Shown here: one piece after another, positions 1 to 6,976 of the stretch
Layout of the letters: the number at the start of each line of letters is the position of its first letter
Numbering within the stretch: the first letter of the stretch is position 1
Assembly: GCA_002373855.1 (NCBI GenBank)
Contig: DFKO01000052.1
Location: 1-17,080 of the forward strand
DNA: 17,080 bases
Direction of reading: 5' to 3'
Origin: Lachnospiraceae bacterium UBA3643
Lineage (GTDB): Bacteria > Bacillota > Clostridia > Lachnospirales > Lachnospiraceae
The notes under the pieces: generated by a model
What the model was told of the DNA's origin: nothing
The model's input: the letters and a program-made list of their open reading frames with translations, nothing else
The model's database searches: none
Position numbers and translations under genes: made by a program

Positions 1-2
1 AT

Positions 3-908
3 AAAATAATGATCCTTGCATATTTTGTACCGGTGGATGAGGAGCACTCGATAATATCGCTAAGATTTTATAATAAGATCACAGGCATGAAGCCCGTAGA
101 TAAGCTGATAGCAAGGCTCGGAAGCATAGCCAACAAGGTTGTGGAGCGGCAGGACAAGAGGATAGTTGAGACTCAGCTGCCAAAAGCATCAGAGCTGTAT
201 ATGAAGGAAAATCTCGTGGCAGCAGATCTGCCGATACTGGAGTATAGAAGAAAAAGACACGAACTGCAAAACGGAGGTAACAGCATGGACAACAAGGCAA
301 TGTACAAATTATCATACGGACTGTTTGTATTGACAGCAAAGGATGGAGACAAGGAAAACGGATGTATAACCAATACCGCGGTTCAGGTAGCATCAGAACC
401 CAATACAATTTCCTTTGCGGTTAATAAAGCTAATTTTACCCATGACATGGTAATGAAAACAAAGAAATGCAACATATCAGTGATAAGTGAGGATGCAGAG
501 TTCGGGCTCTTTAAACATTTCGGATTCCAGTCAGGACGGGATGTGGATAAATTTGCGGATTTTAAGGACTGCAAGCATGCGGACAATGGTATACCCTATA
601 TCACAAAGGGAACAAACGCATATTTTTCAATAGAGATCAGGCAGACGGTAGATCTCGGATCACATACCCTGTTTATCGGTGAACCTGCCGCGATGGAGGT
701 ATTATCTAATACAGAATCCGCTACATACAGCTATTATCAGAGCAATATTAAACCGAAGCCGGAGAAGGTTGGAGAGACTGGGGACGGTCAGGTGATATGG
801 AGATGCACTATATGCGGATATGAATATGTAGGAGAAGATCTTCCGGATGATTTTATCTGTCCGATATGCAAGCATCCCAAGGCTGATTTTGAGAAGGTTG
901 TGAAGTAG
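3..908 (+). CDS. Rieske oxygenase-like C-terminal tail fused to flavin reductase and rubredoxin (5' end outside window)
   Basis: The frame is open from the left edge, so the true start lies upstream; residues are numbered here from the first ATG at 9. Residues 1-92 resemble the C-terminal end of Rieske-type aromatic-ring-hydroxylating oxygenases (VPVDEEHS, LRFYNK, a QDKR/VETQ stretch and an EYRRKRHEL ending). Residues 93 to about 247 look like an FMN-binding flavin reductase domain (YGLFVLTA, then a CITNTAVQVAS segment). Residues 260-299 are a rubredoxin with two CxxC pairs (Cys266/269 and Cys284/287). Flavin reductase-rubredoxin proteins pass electrons from reduced flavin to oxygen-defence enzymes, which fits rubrerythrin and desulfoferrodoxin downstream. 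No stop separates the Rieske-like tail from the reductase, yet a strong ribosome site precedes Met93, so it may be one fusion protein, or the last 207 residues may also be made alone. The reductase-rubredoxin call is firm; the Rieske assignment rests on the tail only. Confidence 0.8.
   Translation, partial: KIMILAYFVPVDEEHSIISLRFYNKITGMKPVDKLIARLGSIANKVVERQDKRIVETQLPKASELYMKENLVAADLPILEYRRKRHELQNGGNSMDNKAMYKLSYGLFVLTAKDGDKENGCITNTAVQVASEPNTISFAVNKANFTHDMVMKTKKCNISVISEDAEFGLFKHFGFQSGRDVDKFADFKDCKHADNGIPYITKGTNAYFSIEIRQTVDLGSHTLFIGEPAAMEVLSNTESATYSYYQSNIKPKPEKVGETGDGQVIWRCTICGYEYVGEDLPDDFICPICKHPKADFEKVVK
273..287 (+). promoter_or_regulatory. Internal ribosome binding site and ATG for the flavin reductase-rubredoxin part
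   Basis: GGAGG at 273-277 lies 7 bases before an in-frame ATG at 285-287. This ATG falls exactly at the junction between the Rieske-like tail and the flavin reductase domain. The position suggests either an ancestral separate gene that lost its upstream stop, or a second translation start that yields a 207-residue protein. Confidence 0.6.
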
Positions 909-968
909 TAAATCAGACTTAAGGATGTAAATTGGATTAATGTGAATAAATAATTCTTTACGCTCAGA

Positions 969-997
969 TTTACGAAAGAGGCTGCATTTGGTATAAT
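969..997 (+). promoter_or_regulatory. Sigma-70-type promoter before pseB
   Basis: A perfect TATAAT at 992-997 is preceded, across a 17-base spacer, by TTTACG at 969-974 (4 of 6 matches to TTGACA). It lies in the 121-base gap before pseB, about 30 bases ahead of the start codon. I saw no convincing terminator hairpin for the preceding gene in this gap. Confidence 0.6.
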
Positions 998-1029
998 AAT
1001 ACTCGGATTTTGAGAGGAGCAGACCTTAT

Positions 1030-2025
1030 ATGTTAAACAATAAAACAATACTTGTGACCGGAGGTACCGGTTCATTTGGTCATCATTTTGTTGATTATGT
1101 ATTAAGAAATTATAAACCAAAGAAAATAATCATATATTCCCGTGATGAGTACAAGCAGTTCGTCATGCAGACAAGATACAGGGAGCATATGGATGTTCTC
1201 CGTTTTTTCATAGGAGATGTCAGGGATGAAGGCCGTCTTAAGATGGCGATGAAAGGTTGTGATTACGTAATTCATGCAGCTGCTCTTAAGCAGGTTCCGG
1301 CATGTGAGTACAACCCTATTGAGGCAATTAAAACCAATGTAAACGGTGCGACTAATGTTATAAATGCTTCTCTTGAAGCAGGAGTAAAGAAGGTTGTGGC
1401 CCTCAGTACAGACAAGGCTGTTAATCCTATCAACCTATACGGTGGTACAAAGCTTGTTTCGGACAAACTTTTCTGCGCTGCCAATGCATACGGTGGTGAG
1501 GATGGAACAAGATTCTCTGTAGTCAGATACGGTAATGTTGCAGGCAGCCGAGGAAGCGTAATACCATTCTTCCAGAATCTTATAGATAAAGGAGAGAAGG
1601 TTCTCCCTATTACTGATTTCAGGATGACCCGTTTCTGGATCAGCCTGGAGCAGGGAGTTGAGCTTGTCATAAAGGCCTTAGAGGAGTCAAAGGGCGGCGA
1701 GACGTTTATCAGCAAGATACCCAGTTTTAAGATCACAGACCTAGCAGAGGCTATGCTTCCCGGCTGTGAGAAAAAGGAAGTAGGTATCAGGGAAGGTGAG
1801 AAGCTCCATGAGATAATGGTTACCAGAGAGGATTCGCTCCATACATACGAGTATGAGAAGCATTACATCGTATATCCTCACTATAACTGGTGGAGAGACA
1901 GAGATATGATACCCGGTGGCAAGCTTGTGACACCGGAATTCGAGTATAGTTCAGGTACAAACACAGAGTGGCTCTCTGTAGAGCAGCTCCGTGAGAGGAT
2001 GAAAACTGATTTGGATGAACATTAA
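1030..2025 (+). CDS. pseB: UDP-N-acetylglucosamine 4,6-dehydratase (inverting), PseB type
   Basis: This 331-residue protein is an extended short-chain dehydrogenase that would convert UDP-GlcNAc to a 4-keto-6-deoxy sugar of L-arabino configuration. That is the first step to pseudaminic acid and to some 6-deoxy-amino sugars. The NAD(P)-binding motif TGGTGSFG is at residues 10-17. The active-site region contains the Asp128-Lys129 pair and the YxxxK motif (Tyr137, Lys141). GDVRD (62-66), RYGNVAGSRGSV, RMTRFWI and the GEKLHE ending are all typical of PseB/FlaA1, and the length matches the family. AGGAG at 1015-1019 supports the ATG at 1030. It has its own promoter and sits among redox genes without pseC, pseH or other pathway genes in view, so the final sugar cannot be told from this window. 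It could supply the glycan genes further downstream. Confidence 0.88.
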   Translation: MLNNKTILVTGGTGSFGHHFVDYVLRNYKPKKIIIYSRDEYKQFVMQTRYREHMDVLRFFIGDVRDEGRLKMAMKGCDYVIHAAALKQVPACEYNPIEAIKTNVNGATNVINASLEAGVKKVVALSTDKAVNPINLYGGTKLVSDKLFCAANAYGGEDGTRFSVVRYGNVAGSRGSVIPFFQNLIDKGEKVLPITDFRMTRFWISLEQGVELVIKALEESKGGETFISKIPSFKITDLAEAMLPGCEKKEVGIREGEKLHEIMVTREDSLHTYEYEKHYIVYPHYNWWRDRDMIPGGKLVTPEFEYSSGTNTEWLSVEQLRERMKTDLDEH

Positions 2026-2067
2026 GAGCAATTTAAATTTAATATACAATATTTAGGAGGTTTTATC

Positions 2068-2631
2068 ATGGCAGATGACAAGTGGAGCTGTAAAGCAGAC
2101 AAATTAAAGGGGACACAGACAGAGAAGAATCTTCAGGAAGCTTTTGCAGGAGAATCTCAGGCAAGAAACAAATATACATATTTTGCTTCAAAAGCTAAAA
2201 AGGACGGTTTTGAGCAGATATCAAAGATATTCCTTGAGACAGCAGAGAATGAGAAAGAGCATGCAAAGATCTGGTACAAGATCCTCACAGGTATCGGTTC
2301 AACCGTAGAAAATCTTAAGGAGGCAGCAGAGGGTGAGTCCCATGAGTGGAAGGAGATGTACCCCTCATTTGCAAAGACAGCAAGAGAAGAAGGTTTTGAA
2401 GATATAGCAGAGCTCTTTGAAGGCGTGGCAGCCATCGAGAAAGAGCACGAGGAGAGATATCGCAAGCTCCTTAAGAATATTGAGGACAAGATAGTGTTCT
2501 CAAGGGACGGCGAGTGCATCTGGCAGTGCAGAAACTGTGGCCACATCGTAGTAGGCAAGGAAGCTCCGGAGGTATGTCCTGTATGCAACCATCCCCAGGC
2601 TTATTTTGAGATTAAGGCAGAAAACTATTAA
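2068..2631 (+). CDS. rbr: Rubrerythrin
   Basis: This is a cytoplasmic non-haem diiron peroxidase that reduces hydrogen peroxide in anaerobes. The 187 residues split into a ferritin-like four-helix domain (about 18-140) and a C-terminal rubredoxin domain (about 147-184). Diiron ligand motifs are visible: Glu29 in AGES, ENEKEH with Glu62 and His65, [11 protein letters not shown] with Glu90/93/96, and EKEH at 124-127. The rubredoxin iron site is Cys154/157 and Cys170/173. The length is normal for the family. AGGAGG at 2055-2060, 7 bases before the ATG, fixes the start. The gene follows pseB by 42 AT-rich bases, which may hold a weak promoter but show no clear -35/-10 pair. Desulfoferrodoxin follows after 33 bases, making a peroxide/superoxide defence pair. 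Electrons probably come from a rubredoxin or from the flavin reductase-rubredoxin protein encoded upstream. Confidence 0.95.
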   Translation: MADDKWSCKADKLKGTQTEKNLQEAFAGESQARNKYTYFASKAKKDGFEQISKIFLETAENEKEHAKIWYKILTGIGSTVENLKEAAEGESHEWKEMYPSFAKTAREEGFEDIAELFEGVAAIEKEHEERYRKLLKNIEDKIVFSRDGECIWQCRNCGHIVVGKEAPEVCPVCNHPQAYFEIKAENY

Positions 2632-2664
2632 TTTATTGACTGGTTAACACAGGAGGATCAGGAT

Positions 2665-3039
2665 ATGAAATTTTACAAATGTGAGAGATGCGGAAATATA
2701 ATTACAAAGATGGTAGATTCAGGCGTGCCTGTTGTATGCTGCGGCGAGCCTATGAAGGAACTCGTACCCGGAGCAGTAGACGGAGCACTTGAAAAGCATG
2801 TACCTGCAGTTACTGTAGAGGGGAATGTGATCAAGGTTCAGGTAGGCGAGGTGGAGCATCCTATGACAGACGCTCACTACATCCAGTTCATCGCCCTTGA
2901 GACAAAGTCAGGATGCCAGATTAAGAAGCTGACTCCTTCAGACAAGCCCGTTGCAGAATTCGTCCTTGCTGCTGGAGAGGAAGCTGTTGCTGTATATGAG
3001 TATTGCAACCTCCACGGACTTTGGGTTAAAGAAATATAA
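2665..3039 (+). CDS. dfx: Desulfoferrodoxin (superoxide reductase, two-iron class)
   Basis: This 124-residue cytoplasmic enzyme reduces superoxide to hydrogen peroxide without making oxygen. The peroxide would then be handled by the neighbouring rubrerythrin. The desulforedoxin-like centre I is complete (Cys6, Cys9, Cys25, Cys26). The catalytic centre II has its four histidines and one cysteine (His45, His65, His71, Cys114, His117). The Glu-Lys pair just before the first His (EKH at 43-45) is the conserved catalytic loop. Length and order match the 2Fe-superoxide reductase family. AGGAGG at 2651-2656 supports the start. The 33-base gap from rubrerythrin shows no terminator, so the two are probably co-transcribed. 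A hairpin lies just downstream. Confidence 0.95.
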   Translation: MKFYKCERCGNIITKMVDSGVPVVCCGEPMKELVPGAVDGALEKHVPAVTVEGNVIKVQVGEVEHPMTDAHYIQFIALETKSGCQIKKLTPSDKPVAEFVLAAGEEAVAVYEYCNLHGLWVKEI

Positions 3040-3065
3040 ACAAGATTATTAAAAAATATGCATTT

Positions 3066-3096
3066 AAAGACCAGAGGAGTTTCTTCTCTGGTCTTT
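3066..3096 (+). terminator. Hairpin, probable terminator of the redox block
   Basis: A perfect 11-bp inverted repeat (3066-3076 with 3086-3096) can extend to 14 bp through one G-T pair, leaving a 3-base loop (3080-3082). The right arm ends in only three T residues, followed by GAATG, so the U-tract is short. It sits 27 bases after desulfoferrodoxin and 24 bases before the next gene. It is probably a partial or inefficient terminator. Confidence 0.6.
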
Positions 3097-3120
3097 GAAT
3101 GAAGAATAAAGGAATTTGAT

Positions 3121-4353
3121 ATGTTACTTTACATCGATCCCGGAACAGGCGGAATGCTGTTCTCAATCATTTTCAGTCTGATAGGTATTGTCTATTATTT
3201 CTTCAGAACTCTGATCATAAAACTTAAATATGGATTTGGAAAGAAAGGTGACACTATCTCGGGAGAAAAAGACGAGATAGTCATTTTTACCGACCATAAG
3301 AGATATTGGAACATATTTGAGCCGATTATTGCTGAACTTGAAAAAAGAGAGAAAAGAGTAAAGTATCTCACTATGTCAGAAGACGATCCTGTATTTAATT
3401 CAGATTTTAAGTATATGACGGGAGAGTTTATAGGAGAGGGAAACAAGGCTTTTTCAAAGCTTAATATGCTTAATGCCAAAATAGTTCTCTCAACTACTCC
3501 TAGTCTTGATGTATTCCAGTGGAAGCGTTCGAGAGATGTAGATTACTACATCCATATCCCCCATGCAGCCAGTGATATCACTTTGTATCGAATGTTTGGA
3601 ATTGACTATTATGATGCAATCCTCTTATCCGGAGAGTACCAAGTGGACCAGGTCAGAGAGCTTGAAGAGAAGAGGCATCTGAAGGCCAAGGATATCGAGA
3701 TAGTCGGCATACCTTACATGGATGCCATGAAAAAGAGACTTGATAATACAAATATCGAGAAGAATGAAGAGAAGATTGTCCTGATTGCACCTTCATGGGG
3801 CAAGAGCAGTCTCCTTAACATGTATGGAGACAGGCTTATAGATGCAGTAGTTGACGCCGGATACAAAGTGGTAGTCCGTCCTCATCCCCAGTCATACACT
3901 GCTGAGAAAGAGCTGATAGAATCATTAAAGAATAAGTATCAGGATAATCCCCGTGTAGAATGGAACAGGGATAATGATAACTTTGACATACTTTCAAAAT
4001 CCGATGTTATGATTTCAGATTTCTCAGGTGTGCTCTTTGATTACACCCTTGTATTTGACAAGCCCGTGATTTATGCAGATACATCTTTTGACAAGTCACC
4101 GTATGACGCATACTGGATCGATGAGGAGCCTTGGACATTCAGGATACTGCCTCAGATGGGTATACAGCTTAAGCAGGATGATATCGATAATATAGGCGAC
4201 ATCATTAAGGAATGTGTGGATAATCCCTTATACAGCGAAGGCAGACAGAGAGCCAGAGAAGAGTCATGGGAGCAGATTGGTAAAGGGGCTGAGAATACAG
4301 CAGACTTTATTATTAAGAAACTGGAAGAGCTTGATAAGGACAAGGCGGTTTAG
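3121..4353 (+). CDS. CDP-glycerol glycerophosphotransferase (TagB/TagF-like) family protein
   Basis: This family moves a phospho-alcohol unit, classically glycerol phosphate from CDP-glycerol, onto a growing wall or surface polymer at the inner face of the membrane. The protein has 410 residues. One N-terminal membrane segment (about 12-34) follows a YIDPGTGG motif at residues 4-11. The GT-B-like domain then carries IPHAASD (146-152), APSWG (223-227), RPHPQS (253-258) and SDVMISDFSG (294-303), the family's histidine and nucleotide-binding signatures. A purine-rich site (AAAGGA, 3108-3113) lies before the ATG. The next gene begins 6 bases after its stop, so it opens a compact operon. The true donor is not visible: a CDP-activated product of the cytidylyltransferase gene in the same operon is possible instead of CDP-glycerol. 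The family call is firm; the substrate is unknown. Confidence 0.82.
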   Translation: MLLYIDPGTGGMLFSIIFSLIGIVYYFFRTLIIKLKYGFGKKGDTISGEKDEIVIFTDHKRYWNIFEPIIAELEKREKRVKYLTMSEDDPVFNSDFKYMTGEFIGEGNKAFSKLNMLNAKIVLSTTPSLDVFQWKRSRDVDYYIHIPHAASDITLYRMFGIDYYDAILLSGEYQVDQVRELEEKRHLKAKDIEIVGIPYMDAMKKRLDNTNIEKNEEKIVLIAPSWGKSSLLNMYGDRLIDAVVDAGYKVVVRPHPQSYTAEKELIESLKNKYQDNPRVEWNRDNDNFDILSKSDVMISDFSGVLFDYTLVFDKPVIYADTSFDKSPYDAYWIDEEPWTFRILPQMGIQLKQDDIDNIGDIIKECVDNPLYSEGRQRAREESWEQIGKGAENTADFIIKKLEELDKDKAV

Positions 4354-4359
4354 CAGATA

Positions 4360-6960
4360 ATGCTTGAGATATTATATTCATTAACAATCTGGCCATTGGA
4401 AATATTGTTTGAGTTTATATTTGCAGTGGCAAGATTTGTATTAAAAGATAATATGGTATTGTCTGTACTTTCACTTAGCATTGCGGTGAATGTCTTGACT
4501 TTGCCCCTTTACAGAAGGGCAGACAAGCTCCAGGAAGATAATAAAGAAAAGCAGATTAAAATGGAGCCTATGATATCTCATATAAAAAAGACTTTCAAAG
4601 GCGATGAACGTTTTATGATGCTTCAGACATATTACAGGCAGAACAATCATAAGCCTGTTCATGCATTAAGAGGCTCTGTCTCTCTTTTTCTGCAAATCCC
4701 GTTTTTTATTGCAGCATACAGATTCCTGTCTGCAATGCCAGCTTTTAATGGAAGGGCTTTGGGTCCTATTATAAATCTGGCCAGACCGGATGGCCTGATT
4801 TCAATAGGAACCATATCTGTAAATGTTCTTCCTGTATTAATGACGTTAATTAATATCGTTTCCGGTACTATTTATACAAAAGGTCAGCCTGTTAAGACAA
4901 AGGTGCAGTTATATGGTATAGCTGCAGTATTTTTGATTTTGCTCTACAATTCTCCTTCCGGCCTGGTTTTATATTGGACATTTAATAATACATTTTCTTT
5001 ATTAAAAAATATTTTTGATAAGATTATTTCAAAAAAGTTTGGAAATGCAATAAAGAAAGTAAGTAAGAAATCTGTAGCAGTCGAAAATGTAAATAATCTT
5101 GCGTTCTGGTCAGGAGCTATTTTTCTCGCGTTATTTACAGGTCTCTATATACCTTCAAGTATTATTAAATCTTCACCGGCTGAATTCGTAAATATTTGGA
5201 ATATGAGTAATCCTGTCAGGTATATGCTTTATTCCGGTCTCCTTGCAACAGGAACATTTGTTATCTGGTTTGGTATTTATTATCTGTTATCTGAAAATAA
5301 GCACAGAGTTATTATACAGAAACTTATTTTTGCAATAAGTATTATCTCAGTATTTAATTACACTGTTTTAGGTAGCAGGCTTGGACTGATAAATACAAAT
5401 CTGAAATATGATAAAGACAGTGTGTTTTCAGATTCGAGACTTAAGTTAATCAATCTGGGAATAAATATTCTTTTATTAATCATAATATATTTACTTACAT
5501 CAAAGGTTATAAAAAAGCATGTAAAAAGCGTAATTCTGATTGGTGTTTTTACAACAGTTATTCTTGTATCGGTAAATACATATTCCATAAACAGAGAATA
5601 TAAAGCTATGCTTAATATTAATGATTATTCTCTTTCGGATGATATTAATATTCCACTTAGTAAAACAGGGCAGAATGTCATATTGCTGATGATGGACAGG
5701 GCTATGGGAACAGAGTTTCCATATATTTTAAACGAGAAGCCAGAACTGATAGAAGCTTTTGATGGTTTCACGTATTATCCCAATACTGTTTCCTTTGGAA
5801 CTCATACATTGTATGGTACTCCAGCGCTTTTTGGAGGATATGAATACACACCTGACAGAATAAATGCCAGGGATACAGAATTACTGTCTGATAAGCATAA
5901 TGAAGCATTAAAAGTACTTCCTGTATTATTTGAAGAGAACGGATTTAATGTCACTGTATGCGACCCGCCTTTTGCAGGATTCCACTGGACATCGGATTTA
6001 AGTATATATGATGGGTACGACAATATCAGTGCCTATATCACAGAGGGTAGGTTCAATACGTTTTCATCCGGAAATGATGAACAGACAGATTATTTAAGAA
6101 AGAGAAACTTCTTCTGCAATGCAGTTATGAGAGTCTGTCCATTGATTGTATGGGGAAAGATTTATGATCATGGTAATTATAATACATCAGATACCATGTA
6201 TAACCAGATCCTTGACGGAATCAGTATTGCAAAGGGATACAGTGAAGTATTTGCCGATTCATACTGTACATTGGAGAATCTGAATGAAATATGCAGTGTT
6301 ACTTCAGATGATACAGATACATTTTTAATGATGGCAAATTGTGCCACACATGATCCTACATTATTGCAGGAACCGGATTATACTATTGCTTTTGAAATTG
6401 ATAATACTGAATACGATTCGGACATGATTGGCAGATATACTATCGACAGTGTAACCATGGACATGAGTACAGAATATCAGGTCATGAGTTATCATATTAA
6501 CATCGCATCCATGATTAAACTTGGTGAATGGTTTGATTGGATGAGAGAGAATGGAGTATATGATAATACCAGGATAATCATTGTTGCCGACCATGGGGCT
6601 GACTTAAATCAGTTTGATTTGCTCATGGATAATGGATATGACATCGAATCATCCATGCCACTTTTACTTATGAAAGATTTTAATGCAAAGGGATTTAATG
6701 TGTCAGAAGAATTTATGACAAATGCAGACGGTGTATCGTTTGCTGTAGATGATATGATAGATAATCCTGTAAATCCATTTACGGGAAATCTGCTCGACGG
6801 ACATGAGAAAAATCCTGATGAGACTATAGTTATGGGAGAAAATGAGGTTTTCAACCCGGACTATACAGGAGATTTATATAAATATAATCCCGGAAAATGG
6901 TACAAGGTCCACGGAGATATTCATAACCCGGACAACTGGGAATATATCGGAGAATACTAG
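4360..6960 (+). CDS. YidC/Oxa1-like domain fused to sulfatase/LtaS-EptA-type phosphotransferase (paralogue 1)
   Basis: This 866-residue polytopic protein has three parts. Residues 1 to about 225 match the YidC/Oxa1 fold along its length: a first membrane helix ending LTLPLYRR, a basic amphipathic hairpin (about 52-95), LQIPFFIAAY (111-120) and PSGLVLYW (198-205). Next are about five membrane helices (248-268, 288-310, 318-338, 362-380, 388-408). From about 437 there is an extracytoplasmic alkaline-phosphatase-superfamily domain. Its likely metal ligands are Asp446 (LLMMDRA) and Asp744-His745 (VADHG). Thr483 in NTVSFGTHT is the likely nucleophile, and His664 (ATHDP) matches the conserved active-site His of LtaS/EptA enzymes. 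Such enzymes move phosphoglycerol or phosphoethanolamine from lipids to glycans or lipids. The YidC groove arginine is replaced by Asn44, so insertase activity is doubtful. The ribosome site is weak, and coupling to the gene 6 bases upstream is likely. Domain calls are firm; donor and acceptor are unknown. Confidence 0.82.
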   Translation: MLEILYSLTIWPLEILFEFIFAVARFVLKDNMVLSVLSLSIAVNVLTLPLYRRADKLQEDNKEKQIKMEPMISHIKKTFKGDERFMMLQTYYRQNNHKPVHALRGSVSLFLQIPFFIAAYRFLSAMPAFNGRALGPIINLARPDGLISIGTISVNVLPVLMTLINIVSGTIYTKGQPVKTKVQLYGIAAVFLILLYNSPSGLVLYWTFNNTFSLLKNIFDKIISKKFGNAIKKVSKKSVAVENVNNLAFWSGAIFLALFTGLYIPSSIIKSSPAEFVNIWNMSNPVRYMLYSGLLATGTFVIWFGIYYLLSENKHRVIIQKLIFAISIISVFNYTVLGSRLGLINTNLKYDKDSVFSDSRLKLINLGINILLLIIIYLLTSKVIKKHVKSVILIGVFTTVILVSVNTYSINREYKAMLNINDYSLSDDINIPLSKTGQNVILLMMDRAMGTEFPYILNEKPELIEAFDGFTYYPNTVSFGTHTLYGTPALFGGYEYTPDRINARDTELLSDKHNEALKVLPVLFEENGFNVTVCDPPFAGFHWTSDLSIYDGYDNISAYITEGRFNTFSSGNDEQTDYLRKRNFFCNAVMRVCPLIVWGKIYDHGNYNTSDTMYNQILDGISIAKGYSEVFADSYCTLENLNEICSVTSDDTDTFLMMANCATHDPTLLQEPDYTIAFEIDNTEYDSDMIGRYTIDSVTMDMSTEYQVMSYHINIASMIKLGEWFDWMRENGVYDNTRIIIVADHGADLNQFDLLMDNGYDIESSMPLLLMKDFNAKGFNVSEEFMTNADGVSFAVDDMIDNPVNPFTGNLLDGHEKNPDETIVMGENEVFNPDYTGDLYKYNPGKWYKVHGDIHNPDNWEYIGEY

Positions 6961-6976
6961 AAAGATAAATTAACTA

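Noticed and set aside
788..1120. Minus-strand open frame of about 110 codons across the gap before pseB
   Set aside because: It overlaps the well-supported rubredoxin end and the pseB start, shows no recognisable domain, and is typical of shadow frames in AT-rich DNA.
1272..1736. Minus-strand open frame of 154 codons inside pseB
   Set aside because: It lies wholly antisense to a gene with clear catalytic motifs, and its translation shows no family features.
2026..2067. Rubrerythrin promoter or PerR box in the AT-rich gap after pseB
   Set aside because: A TACAAT at 2045-2050 exists, but no acceptable -35 lies at normal spacing and no convincing PerR palindrome could be made out.
4360..5040. 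Calling the three fusions ordinary YidC membrane protein insertases
   Set aside because: More than two thirds of each protein is additional helices plus a catalytic phosphotransferase domain, the groove arginine is not present, and three copies sit among glycan genes.
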